Assembly: GCA_964428895.1 (NCBI GenBank)
Contig: CAYRZU010000002.1
Span: 36,918 to 100,917, forward strand
Reading direction: 5' to 3'
DNA length: 64,000 nucleotides
Origin: HyVt-337 sp964428895
GTDB lineage: Bacteria > Planctomycetota > Phycisphaerae > SM23-33
Shown here: piece after piece, positions 52,477-60,843 of the stretch
Position numbering within the stretch: position 1 is the first letter of the stretch
Layout: the number at the start of each line of letters is the position of its first letter
The notes under the pieces: model-generated
What the model was told of the DNA's origin: nothing
Databases searched by the model: none
The model's input: only the letters and a program-made list of their open reading frames with translations
Translations under genes and position numbers: made by a program

Positions 52477-53037
52477 ATGCTCAACAAGAGCCTACTCACC
52501 ATTATCTGCGCCGTACTCCTTTGTCCACTCATTGCCAGCGCGGACACCGCGACCTTCCAGCCGACCCCCACGGATCTCTACGATCTGGATCACTATCGCT
52601 ACTACAGGTGGGGGATCGATCACGGGCTGGGGGATGTCGAGGTCACCGGTGCGACGTTGTTCTTCGACAACATTCGCAACTGGGACAACAACGCTAACGA
52701 CCTGTACGTCCACCTGCTGCCGGGCGCGCCGGCCGGCGTGGCGGTCGGCTACGACGGCCAAGGCGGCGGCGACCAATTCGCCGGGCAGGGGGTGTTGCTC
52801 GTCCACTACGAAGACCTGCCGAATGTCGCGCAGGACATCACCTATACCTTCAGCGCATCCGAGGTGGCTGCCCTCAATAGCTACATGCAGGATGGCAACT
52901 TTGGGCTCGGCTTCGATCCGGACTGCCACTACTGGAATGACGGCGTGACGCTGACGATGGAGTATGTTCCCGAGCCGGCCACCATGGGCCTGTTGGGGTT
53001 GGGCGGGCTAGGGCTGTTGCGGCGCAAGCGCAAGTAA
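52477..53037 (+). CDS. Small PEP-CTERM protein
   Basis: A 186-residue exported protein: GGAGG upstream, a signal peptide (MLNKSLLTIICAVLLCPLIA, cut near ASA-D), a beta-rich body with no known domain, and a textbook sorting tail VPEPATMGLLGLGGLG followed by LLRRKRK. It probably reaches the surface by an exosortase encoded elsewhere. A strong terminator follows at 53067, so it is a single-gene unit. Confidence 0.85.
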   Translation: MLNKSLLTIICAVLLCPLIASADTATFQPTPTDLYDLDHYRYYRWGIDHGLGDVEVTGATLFFDNIRNWDNNANDLYVHLLPGAPAGVAVGYDGQGGGDQFAGQGVLLVHYEDLPNVAQDITYTFSASEVAALNSYMQDGNFGLGFDPDCHYWNDGVTLTMEYVPEPATMGLLGLGGLGLLRRKRK

Positions 53038-53066
53038 GCTCCGTTTGTATCGATCCAAAAAGGAAG

Positions 53067-53100
53067 CGGACGGCGGTCGAATGATCGCCGTCCGTTTCTT
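53067..53100 (+). terminator. Strong rho-independent terminator
   Basis: A 12-bp stem (9 perfect GC-rich pairs CGGACGGCG/CGCCGTCCG plus three inner pairs) with the loop GAAT is followed by TTTCTT, 29 nt after the PEP-CTERM stop. Confidence 0.82.
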
Positions 53101-53135
53101 GTGCGCCCCGGGCGGAGGATAGTAGAATCGCGTCC

Positions 53136-53747
53136 ATGAGCACACCCACACGACATCTACTGCTTGGCGTCGTAGCGTTGGCGATGGTGGCCGGCGGGTG
53201 CGGGTCCGGGCCTTTCACCAACAAGGCCTACGTCGGCGAGAATGTGATTCGAACCGCCCAGCCCAACCGCCGCGGGTTGGAGCAGACGCTCGAGAACGAT
53301 GAGATCAAGACCATCCTCAATCTGCGCGGCCCCAACGAGGGCGAGGAATGGTACGACACGGAAGTGGCCTTCGCCGAAGAACACGGCCTGGCGATGGTCT
53401 CGATACCGTTGAGCAAAGGCAGCCTGCCGTCGCGAGATCATCTCGGCGAACTGATCGAGACCTTCAAGACGGCCGAGTACCCGATGCTGATGCACTGCGC
53501 CGGCGGGGCCGACCGGACCGGTTTTGCCGCGACGGTCTACCGGATGGTGATCCTAGAAGAACCCCTTGAGGACGCCGTCGGCAGCTTTACGATCTGGCAC
53601 GGCCATTACCAGAGGGACACGGCCCTGGATCAACTCTTGGAGTTCTACGAGGAAGAAGCCAACGGCCGTACCTTCGAGCAGTGGTTCCAGGAAGACTACG
53701 ACCATGAGCGCCTCTACGAGAAGCTCTCCCCGGAATCCAAAGAATAG
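53136..53747 (+). CDS. Lipoprotein dual-specificity/tyrosine phosphatase
   Basis: A 203-residue protein with a lipoprotein-type N-terminus (hydrophobic 8-19, Cys22 in AGGC) and a CX5R phosphatase signature HC121AGGADR127TG. VIRTAQPNRRGLEQ and IKTILNLRG are typical of DSP-type phosphatases. It would act on phosphorylated molecules outside the cytoplasmic membrane, as protein, inositol or sugar phosphatase; which one is not clear. It lies between two PEP-CTERM genes, downstream of a strong terminator, so it has its own promoter. Confidence 0.85.
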   Translation: MSTPTRHLLLGVVALAMVAGGCGSGPFTNKAYVGENVIRTAQPNRRGLEQTLENDEIKTILNLRGPNEGEEWYDTEVAFAEEHGLAMVSIPLSKGSLPSRDHLGELIETFKTAEYPMLMHCAGGADRTGFAATVYRMVILEEPLEDAVGSFTIWHGHYQRDTALDQLLEFYEEEANGRTFEQWFQEDYDHERLYEKLSPESKE

Positions 53748-54205
53748 GTCTACCCGGAAAGCCGATTTTCGGTCGGAAGGCCGGCCGATTTGTAAGTCAC
53801 AACACCTAAAGGGGTTGTTTCCTCCGTTGGCGAAAGCCGATCAAAAGGACGCGCATTAGAGTTTGTAGAACCCCCTGGGGGGGCTAAAATGTAGTAGTGA
53901 CGGGAACGGAGGGATCTGTTTCCGGAGCTTGTTTTCACATCAAGGAAGTACAGAACCTTATTTGTTCGCAAGGATTGCGAGAGAGTTCTTGGCCTGTGCG
54001 CCCGAGGTCTTTTCGGCGGCTGCGCGTGAAGGCGGCGGTCTGGATTCCTCTCGGCATGCAGGCTCATGTGAATGCGCGTGCCAAACCAGACGTGCAGTCT
54101 GGGCGATTGTATGTGGATACAGGAGAACACCTGACAAGAAGGCCTGACGCACACGGACCTGCGATACCGGGACAAGCAGCAGGCCCAGGCCGAAAGGAGC
54201 ATGGA
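53748..54205. other. Gene-free region with possible long leader of the SBBP gene
   Basis: About 458 bp without a convincing gene. It contains a candidate promoter (53863-53890), a CCCCC/GGGGG palindrome around 53871-53883 and a small hairpin at 54086-54102 (CCAGAC/GTCTGG). Open frames here lack ribosome sites and family motifs. If the promoter is right, the transcript has an untranslated leader of about 300 nt. Confidence 0.5.
53863..53890 (+). promoter_or_regulatory. Candidate promoter upstream of the SBBP gene
   Basis: TTGTAG (53863-53868), a 16-nt spacer and TAAAAT (53885-53890). The -10 is good and the -35 only fair; the gene starts 315 nt further on. Confidence 0.3.
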
Positions 54206-55522
54206 ATGATTCTAAGACAACGGATGGCAACCGCTGTGGCGGCGGCCCTGGTGCTGGCTGTGGCGGTGTCCACTTCATACGGTCAGGATCCGGACGCCTT
54301 CCTGGCCAAGTACGACGCGGCCGGCAATTTCCTCTGGGTGCGCCAATTCGGCACGCCCGCGACCGACGGCGCCAGCGGCGTTACGTTGATGTTGGATGCC
54401 GCGGGCAATCCATACGTGGCTGGCGAGACCTTCGGCAGCTTGTACGGCGCCAACGCGGGCGAGTCCGACGCGTTTCTGGTCAAGTACGATTCGTCCGGCA
54501 ATGAGGTCTGGTCGACACAGTTCGGCACCAGCGGCGCCGATGAGGACTACTCCGTTACGGTCGATGCTTCCGGCAATGTGCTGGTGACCGGCTATACCTG
54601 GGGCGCTCTGGACGGCATTAACGCCGGCCAGTCCGACGCGTTCCTGCGGAAGTACAACTCGGCCGGCACGGTGCTCTGGACCAAGCAGCTCGGCACGACG
54701 GGCATCGACAAGAGCCGAGCCATCGGCGTCGACGCGTCCGGTAATTCTTACATCACCGGCTGGACCTACGGCGCTCTGGGCGGCCCCAATGCGGGCGGCT
54801 ACGACGTGTTCACCGCGAAGTACGATTCGGCCGGTAATCACGTCTGGACGAAGCAGCTTGGTACCAGCGAAACGGAATTCCCCTATGGCGTTGCTGTTGA
54901 GGCCGGCGGGAGTTTCTACGTGGTCGGCCAGAGCCCCGGTGACTTCGACGGTGAAACCAATGCCGGTGGACGCGACGCGTTCCTGACCAAGTACGACACC
55001 AACGGCAACGTGATCTGGACCACGCTGGTGGGCACGGTCGCTAACGACGACGGGCTCGCCGTCAACATTGACCCGACCGGCGACCTGTTCATTACCGGCC
55101 GAACGGCTGGCGACCTCGACGGCGCCAATGCCGGTGACTTTGACATGTTCCTCAGCAAGCTGGATTCGTCCGGCTCGTTGCTGTGGACCCAGCAGTTCGG
55201 CACCGGCGGCTACGACGATCTGTTCGGCGTGGACTTCGATGCGGCCGGCGACCCCTACATCACTGGTAGCACCTACGGGTCCCTGGGCGGGGCCAACGCC
55301 GGCGACAGCGACGTGTATGTCGCCAAGCTGGATTCTGCCGGCTATACGTTCGATTGGCAGCAGCAATTGGGCTCCAGCCAGTACGATGCCAGCTACTCGA
55401 TCGCCGTGGACGTCTACGGTAACGCCTATATTGCCGGCAAGACCCTGGGCACGATTCCCGAACCGGCCTCGATCGCGTTGATCGGGTTGGGCGGACTGGC
55501 GCTCTTGCGACGCCGCAAATAG
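54206..55522 (+). CDS. SBBP-repeat beta-propeller protein with PEP-CTERM signal
   Basis: A 438-residue paralogue of the gene at 5981-7240. ATG at 54206 follows AAAGGAG. Signal peptide MILRQRMATAVAAALVLAVA cut near SYG-QD. Eight or so repeats of KYDxxGNxVWTxQFGT and GNxYxTGxTxGxLxGxNAG form the propeller. It ends IPEPASIALIGLGGLALL and RRRK. A surface location is inferred. The repeat motif carries no catalytic residues. A strong terminator follows at 55549. Confidence 0.87.
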   Translation: MILRQRMATAVAAALVLAVAVSTSYGQDPDAFLAKYDAAGNFLWVRQFGTPATDGASGVTLMLDAAGNPYVAGETFGSLYGANAGESDAFLVKYDSSGNEVWSTQFGTSGADEDYSVTVDASGNVLVTGYTWGALDGINAGQSDAFLRKYNSAGTVLWTKQLGTTGIDKSRAIGVDASGNSYITGWTYGALGGPNAGGYDVFTAKYDSAGNHVWTKQLGTSETEFPYGVAVEAGGSFYVVGQSPGDFDGETNAGGRDAFLTKYDTNGNVIWTTLVGTVANDDGLAVNIDPTGDLFITGRTAGDLDGANAGDFDMFLSKLDSSGSLLWTQQFGTGGYDDLFGVDFDAAGDPYITGSTYGSLGGANAGDSDVYVAKLDSAGYTFDWQQQLGSSQYDASYSIAVDVYGNAYIAGKTLGTIPEPASIALIGLGGLALLRRRK

Positions 55523-55548
55523 TCACAGCGGCACACACGGATGCACCT

Positions 55549-55583
55549 AAGCGGCGGCCGGACATCGGCCGCCGCTTTCATTT
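55549..55583 (+). terminator. Strong stem-loop terminator
   Basis: A perfect 12-bp stem AAGCGGCGGCCG/CGGCCGCCGCTT with a 5-nt loop, followed by TCATTT, 26 nt after the SBBP stop. The symmetric A/T flanks could also serve minus-strand transcripts. Confidence 0.75.
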
Positions 55584-55634
55584 GCGCCGTTGAAGCGGGT
55601 ATAGTTGCGCTCCTGATCGTGGAGGCAACGCAAT

Positions 55635-56450
55635 ATGGCGTCCGATTGTCCTGACAACGGTTATGGCCCGACCGATTTCGCCTTGCAGTTGGGGTCGCGC
55701 GTGGTGGATCGGGCGCTGCGGAAGTCGCATTTCGGCCGTGTGATGAGCCCGGCCGATGAGGTCGCGCCTTACCAGCCGGCCGACTGGGCCGCGTTTACCG
55801 ATGAGGTCAAATCCGCGGCGCGGTTCCTGGGCGCGTCCGACGTTGGGGTAACGCGCGTGGACCCGCGATGGCTGTATCCGACCGGCGACGACAGCGAATC
55901 GGCCGTCCTGGCCCAATCGCTCACCGCCGCCGTGGTGATGACGATCGAGATGGACTACGCCCTCGTCGCCACGAGTCCGGCGGCAACGGCGGCTGCGGCA
56001 ACGGGGTTGGCCTATTCCCAGATGGCCACTGCCGCCGTCAGCGTGGCCGGATACTTCGCGGCGCTGGGCTACTCGGCCTTGCCGTGCGGGAACGATGCGG
56101 CCCTGAGCATTCCCCTGGCCGTCGACGCCGGGCTGGGCGAGCTTGCCCGCAGCGGCAACTTGATCACCCGACGTCACGGTCCGCGAGTGCGGCTGTGCAA
56201 GGTCTTCACCGATGCGCCGCTGATTGCCGATGCGCCCGTCGACCTTGGCGTCCGGGCGACTTGCGAGGCCTGCACCATTTGTGCCGACGCCTGCCCCGGA
56301 GACGCCATCGACCGCCGGTCGCTTGAGGCCGGTGGCCCCGACGCCCGCTGGCAGACCGACCCCGACAAGTGCCGCGCCTTTTGGCGCATCAACGGCACGA
56401 ACTGCGCCAACTGCATCGCCCGCTGCCCCTATAACCGCGTGCCCGGGTAG
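55635..56450 (+). CDS. Reductive-dehalogenase-like double 4Fe-4S protein
   Basis: A 271-residue protein, far shorter than catalytic reductive dehalogenases and without a Tat signal. The C-terminal part binds two 4Fe-4S clusters: CEACTICADACPGDAI and CANCIARCPYNR. The middle (ATGLAYSQMATAAVSVAGYFAALGY, LITRRHGPRVRLCKVFTD) resembles the nitroreductase-like cobamide-binding fold shared by reductive dehalogenases and epoxyqueuosine reductase QueG. It probably binds a corrinoid; the reaction is unknown. It is followed 24 bp later by a sulfatase. Confidence 0.78.
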   Translation: MASDCPDNGYGPTDFALQLGSRVVDRALRKSHFGRVMSPADEVAPYQPADWAAFTDEVKSAARFLGASDVGVTRVDPRWLYPTGDDSESAVLAQSLTAAVVMTIEMDYALVATSPAATAAAATGLAYSQMATAAVSVAGYFAALGYSALPCGNDAALSIPLAVDAGLGELARSGNLITRRHGPRVRLCKVFTDAPLIADAPVDLGVRATCEACTICADACPGDAIDRRSLEAGGPDARWQTDPDKCRAFWRINGTNCANCIARCPYNRVPG

Positions 56451-56474
56451 CCAAGCCCCCAAAGGAACCGACCC

Positions 56475-57878
56475 GTGGCTGACCGACCGAATGTGGTGCT
56501 TTTCTTCACCGACGATCAGCGGTTCGACACCATCGCGGCGCTGGGACATCCGCAGATCCACACCCCCAACATGGATCGTCTGGTCGCTCGCGGCGTCACC
56601 TTCACGCACGCCCACATCCCCTGCGGCACCAGCGGGGCGGTCTGCATGCCCAGCCGAGCCATGCTGATGACGGGCCGGTCGCTGTTCCGCATCGACGGCG
56701 CCGGGGAAACGATCTCGCCCGATCACGTCATGCTGGGCGAGTGCTTCCGGGGCGCGGGGTATCGCACCTTCGGCATCGGCAAGTGGCACAACGGCACGGA
56801 AAGCTACGCCCGCAGCTTCACCGACGGCGCGGAGATCTACTTCGGCGGGATGGCCGACCACTGGAACGTGCCCGCCAGCGACTTCGACCCGACCGGCCGA
56901 TACGACAACCTCAGGCCCGCCTGCACCAATGCCTACTTCCAGAACCACGTTCTGGAACAACATTGCGACCGCATTCGCCCCGGGGTCCACTCCAGCGAGC
57001 TGTTCTGCGACGCGGCCATCGACTTCCTGCGCTCCTGCGACGGCGAGCAGCCCTTTCTGATGTACGTGTCGTTCCTGGCCCCCCACGATCCGCGGACCAT
57101 GCCCGGCGAGTTCCTGGAGATGTACGACCCGGCCCGGATCGACCTGCCACCCAACTTCATGCCCGCCCATCCCTTCGATAACGGCGAGCTGCACGTGCGC
57201 GATCAAGTCCTGGCCGCCATGCCGCGTGATGCCGGCGAGATTCGCCGCCACATCGCCGAGTACTACGCCATGATCACCCACCTCGATCACGAGATCGGCC
57301 GCGTGCTGGACGAACTCGACGCCCGGGGACTGGCTGACAATACGATCATCGTCTTCGCCGGCGACAACGGCCTGGCGGTCGGCCAGCACGGGCTGATGGG
57401 CAAGCAAAGCTGCTACGAGCATTCCGTGCGTGTGCCGCTGATTGTCGCCGGGCCCGGCATCCCGGCGGGCAAGCGAACCGACGCCTTTGCGTACCTGTTC
57501 GATATCTACCCCACGTTGTGCGAGTTGTGCGGCGTGGATACCCCCGCCACCGTGGACGGCCACAGCCAGGCCGCCGCCATCCGGGGCGACGACCCCGACG
57601 CTCGCGAGACGATGTTCGCCGCTTACATGGGCATGCACCGAATGGTCAAGGACCGGCGATACAAGCTGATCGAGTACGTCGTTGGCGGCGAGCACACCGA
57701 AACGCAACTGTTCAACCTGGTCGACGACCCCTGGGAGCTGACCAACCTGGCCGATCAACCGGGGATGGCCGACCCCCTGGCTCGTCTGCGCAAGGAACTG
57801 ATCCGCTATCGGGACGAGTGGGACGACACCGCCACCGAGTGGGGCCAGGCCTTCTGGGCCTCCTACAGCGAGGCCTGA
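56475..57878 (+). CDS. Sulfatase (Cys-type), cytosolic form
   Basis: A 467-residue sulfatase: TDDQRFDT (12-19), C57MPSR61, GIGKWHNG and FAGDNGLAVGQHG (Asn replaces His in the common DHG). It starts MADRPNVVLFFTDDQR and has no signal peptide. Probably co-transcribed with the Fe-S gene 24 bp upstream and the MGMT-like gene 14 bp downstream. Confidence 0.92.
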   Translation: MADRPNVVLFFTDDQRFDTIAALGHPQIHTPNMDRLVARGVTFTHAHIPCGTSGAVCMPSRAMLMTGRSLFRIDGAGETISPDHVMLGECFRGAGYRTFGIGKWHNGTESYARSFTDGAEIYFGGMADHWNVPASDFDPTGRYDNLRPACTNAYFQNHVLEQHCDRIRPGVHSSELFCDAAIDFLRSCDGEQPFLMYVSFLAPHDPRTMPGEFLEMYDPARIDLPPNFMPAHPFDNGELHVRDQVLAAMPRDAGEIRRHIAEYYAMITHLDHEIGRVLDELDARGLADNTIIVFAGDNGLAVGQHGLMGKQSCYEHSVRVPLIVAGPGIPAGKRTDAFAYLFDIYPTLCELCGVDTPATVDGHSQAAAIRGDDPDARETMFAAYMGMHRMVKDRRYKLIEYVVGGEHTETQLFNLVDDPWELTNLADQPGMADPLARLRKELIRYRDEWDDTATEWGQAFWASYSEA

Positions 57879-57892
57879 CCGGGAGCGATGAC

Positions 57893-58369
57893 ATGGCGCA
57901 GAGAACCTTTCGCGAGAAACTGGCCGACGACAAGGACCTGCCCAAGGTCATCCGCATCACGGGCAAGATGACCAAGCGGTGGGGCAAGGGCACGTGTGTG
58001 ATCCCCGCCCCGCGCGAGGTCGACGCCCTCATGCGGAAGGTGCGCAAGGGCAAGCTGACGACCATCAACGAACTTCGCCGCGTGCTGGCCGAACGCCACC
58101 GCGCCAGCATGGGCTGTCCGATCACCACCGGCATCTTCGCGCGGATTGCCGCGGGGGCGGCTGCGGAGGATGCCGCGGCCGGCAAGAAGCGCATCACCCC
58201 CTATTGGCGAACGCTCAAGACCGGCGGCGAGATCAACCCCAAGTACCCCGGCGGCGTAGCCGGCCAGGCCGAGCGGCTTCGGGCGGAAGGCCACACCATT
58301 ACCCGCCGGGGCCAGCGGGCGTTCGTGGCTGACTACGAGTCCAAGCTGAAGATCACCGGCGCCGGTTAG
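57893..58369 (+). CDS. MGMT/alkyltransferase-like DNA-binding protein
   Basis: A 158-residue protein; the ATG at 57893 follows GGGAG. The middle resembles the winged-helix domain of O6-alkylguanine transferases and alkyltransferase-like proteins: KVRKGKLTTINELRRVLAER, then PYWRTLKTGGEINPKYPGG and AERLRAEGHTI, parallel to PxxRVI-xxDGxI-G-xxLLxxEG. The active-site PCHR cysteine is absent, so direct dealkylation is unlikely and binding to damaged or other DNA is more plausible. It could be misassigned, as the alignment is by eye. Confidence 0.6.
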   Translation: MAQRTFREKLADDKDLPKVIRITGKMTKRWGKGTCVIPAPREVDALMRKVRKGKLTTINELRRVLAERHRASMGCPITTGIFARIAAGAAAEDAAAGKKRITPYWRTLKTGGEINPKYPGGVAGQAERLRAEGHTITRRGQRAFVADYESKLKITGAG

Positions 58370-58384
58370 GGCGCCCGCGCCCCT

Positions 58385-58413
58385 TTGATTGCCACCCTCG
58401 ATGGCGGTACAAT
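58385..58413 (+). promoter_or_regulatory. Sigma-70-type promoter for the lipoprotein peptidase
   Basis: TTGATT (58385-58390), exactly 17 nt, then TACAAT (58408-58413), 48 nt upstream of the ATG at 58461. The boxes match consensus at 4 and 5 of 6 positions, the best promoter I found in the window. Confidence 0.5.
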
Positions 58414-58460
58414 CCCCGCTCCCTAGAGCCGGCCCCTCGCCGGTGGAGGTCGTTATCAGC

Positions 58461-59810
58461 ATGATGTTCAAGCACGCCGAACACCCCAGCGTTCGTTGGA
58501 TGATTCTCGTGAGTCTGGCCGGGCTGATGGTCTCGGCGGTCTTGCCCGGCTGCAAGCGCCAAGCGCCCACGCCGCCGGCCAGGCCCACGCGGCGCCCGGA
58601 ACCGGTCGAGCCCGTCGAGCCGCAGGAGCCGGTCTACGAGCGGCAGTTTGGCCTGGAGGCCTACCCCACTGAGCACTACCTGCTCTACAGCAGTGCGCCG
58701 GATGAACTCAAAGCTGACGTCGCCATGCGGCTTGAAGTGATCCATGACGAATACCGTCGCGAGATGGCCGACGTGTTCGCCTCTTCAGATGAGAAGGCCA
58801 AGGCGTTCTTCATCGGCGATCCGGGCCTGTTCGTCGAGGCCGGCGGCGTGCCCGGGCCTCCGGGCATCTTTCGCGTGCTGGTCAACCCCGACGGTAGCTG
58901 GGCCGACAGCGTGGGCCCGCGATTGATCTTGCGCAACTCCGGTGACAGCATCTATCTGGAGGTCACCTCACTGCTGCAGCACGAGGGGTGGCATCAGTTC
59001 AACTGGCACCACGTTCGCCAGTGGGCGCCGATCTGGTTTGACGAGGGCCTCGCGACCTACTACAGCTACGGTTTGTGGACGGGCGATCGGATGCTCTACG
59101 GCGGCATCAACCCGACCTATTTCCAGCTTCTGGGCGAGTCCATACCGGGCTTCGTTTCGCTCACCGACTTGCTTCACATGGGCGAGGGCCAATGGGCCGC
59201 CTGGGAACAGCAGGTGAGCTTCTGGCCCCGATACATGCAGTCGTTCTCGGTGATCCAGTTCCTCAAGCATGCCGACGGCGGCGCCCACGAGCCGGTCCTG
59301 AAGGCTTACATTGCCGACGTGGCTGCCGGACGTGACGCGACAGCCTCGATCGACGCGATCGTGGCGCTCGAGGGCCGGTGGGCTCAGTGGCTGCAGACGC
59401 TGCCGCAGACCTACACGCACGGCACGTTCTTTGAGGCCATCGCGGCCACGCTGGCCGGCCACTTGGCCCGGTGTCAGATCAACGGCCAGAAGTTCGACTC
59501 GATGGCCGACTTCCTGGCCGCCGCCGATGCCGGCCAGCTGAAGCTCGGGCCCATCGGCAGCGACACCTGGTTGCCCGCGTCGGTGATGGCCGAATACAAG
59601 CGTTACATGGACATTCTTGCCGGGATGTACGGAAGCAGTCAGTATGGCGCGCCGGTGTATGAGTTGGAGGTCGTTGACGGCGCGCCGACCGCCCTGGTGA
59701 AGCTCGATTCGATCGGGCTGCATCTCCGCGGCGTCGCCACCGTATCCGGCGGCCGCGTGACCGACGTAACGGTCCAAGGATTGGAGACCATTCAGCCCGC
59801 GATGCGGTAG
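58461..59810 (+). CDS. Lipoprotein zinc metallopeptidase-like protein (DUF1570-like)
   Basis: A 449-residue protein; the start at 58461 has GGAGG upstream. Residues 14-30 are hydrophobic and lead to Cys31 (LPGC), a lipoprotein-type N-terminus, then a Pro-rich tether (36-58). H174EGWH178 with E195 in WFDEGLATY is a gluzincin-type zinc site: HExxH plus a downstream Glu. Family members are putative peptidases at the cell envelope. No partner is evident; the HDAC-family gene begins 25 bp later. Confidence 0.78.
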   Translation: MMFKHAEHPSVRWMILVSLAGLMVSAVLPGCKRQAPTPPARPTRRPEPVEPVEPQEPVYERQFGLEAYPTEHYLLYSSAPDELKADVAMRLEVIHDEYRREMADVFASSDEKAKAFFIGDPGLFVEAGGVPGPPGIFRVLVNPDGSWADSVGPRLILRNSGDSIYLEVTSLLQHEGWHQFNWHHVRQWAPIWFDEGLATYYSYGLWTGDRMLYGGINPTYFQLLGESIPGFVSLTDLLHMGEGQWAAWEQQVSFWPRYMQSFSVIQFLKHADGGAHEPVLKAYIADVAAGRDATASIDAIVALEGRWAQWLQTLPQTYTHGTFFEAIAATLAGHLARCQINGQKFDSMADFLAAADAGQLKLGPIGSDTWLPASVMAEYKRYMDILAGMYGSSQYGAPVYELEVVDGAPTALVKLDSIGLHLRGVATVSGGRVTDVTVQGLETIQPAMR

Positions 59811-59835
59811 GGCGGATCGATTTGACGGCGCCGCG

Positions 59836-60804
59836 ATGACACAGACACAGCCATCCGATAGCGGCAGGGCGGTCGGGCTGATTAGCCACGAGGCTTTCCT
59901 GCGCCACCGCACCGGCTACGGCCATCCCGAACGGCCCGAACGGCTGACCGCCATCACCGATCGTCTGACCGAGTGCGACCTGTGGGAGTCGCTGATCCAT
60001 CTCGAGGCGCGCAAGGCCGATCCGGCCGACGTAGCGCTGGTCCACGACCCAAGCTACATCGAGACGGCCGTCTACGATATCACCCAGGGCAAGTCGGTGC
60101 TGTCGACCGGGGATACCAGCATCTGCCCGGATTCGCTGGCCGCGGCCTTGTGGGCGGTCGGCGGGGTGCTGGCGGCGTGCGATGCGGTCGTCGGCGGCGA
60201 GGTCTCCCGCGCGTTCTGCGCCGTTCGCCCGCCCGGCCACCACGCCACGCCGACAATGGGCATGGGCTTCTGCATCTTCAACAACGTCGCCATCGCCGCA
60301 CGCTATCTGCAGCAGCGCCACGGGGTGGGCAAGGTGCTGATCCTCGACTGGGACGTTCACCACGGCAACGGCACGCAGGACGCGTTCTACGACGACCCCA
60401 GCGTGATGTACGGCTCGATCCACCAGTGGCCCCTCTACCCGGGCACGGGTGCGCCGGACGAGATCGGCGCCGGTCCTGGCGCCGGCACGACCGTCAACGC
60501 TCCGCTGGCCGGCGGCGTCGACGGGCTGATCTACAGCCAGACGTTCCAGCGCAAGCTGTTGGCTCCGGCGTTGGAGTTCGCGCCGGAGTTCGTGCTGGTC
60601 TCGGCCGGCTTCGACGCCCACCAGGCCGACCCCATCGGCGGCATGAATGTGACGGCTGACGCCTTCGGCGAAATGACCAGACGAGTCTGTGACCTCGCCG
60701 ATGCCTGCTGCGGCGGGCGGGTTGTTTCGGTCTTGGAGGGCGGCTACAGTCTGTCGGGTCTGGCCGAGTCGGTCGAGGCCCACGTGCGGGCGCTGCGGGC
60801 GTAG
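59836..60804 (+). CDS. Histone deacetylase/AcuC family hydrolase
   Basis: A 322-residue class II-type deacetylase: HPERPERL, AVRPPGHHA, LDWDVHHGNGTQ and SAGFDAHQADP contain the zinc ligands (Asp/His/Asp) and the His-Asp relay pair; VLEGGYSLSGLAES is the usual C-terminal Tyr region. In bacteria such enzymes deacetylate small amides, polyamines or lysines. It is in the cytosol. It may hydrolyse acetyl groups of amino sugars or act as a regulator. A PHP gene starts 39 bp downstream. Confidence 0.9.
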   Translation: MTQTQPSDSGRAVGLISHEAFLRHRTGYGHPERPERLTAITDRLTECDLWESLIHLEARKADPADVALVHDPSYIETAVYDITQGKSVLSTGDTSICPDSLAAALWAVGGVLAACDAVVGGEVSRAFCAVRPPGHHATPTMGMGFCIFNNVAIAARYLQQRHGVGKVLILDWDVHHGNGTQDAFYDDPSVMYGSIHQWPLYPGTGAPDEIGAGPGAGTTVNAPLAGGVDGLIYSQTFQRKLLAPALEFAPEFVLVSAGFDAHQADPIGGMNVTADAFGEMTRRVCDLADACCGGRVVSVLEGGYSLSGLAESVEAHVRALRA

Positions 60805-60843
60805 CGGTTGCAACAATTCGCCAAGTGAAAGGAGACCCTCAAC

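Noticed and set aside
55578..57758. A 726-codon minus-strand open frame
   Set aside because: Antisense to the Fe-S protein and sulfatase; no ribosome site and no recognisable domain.
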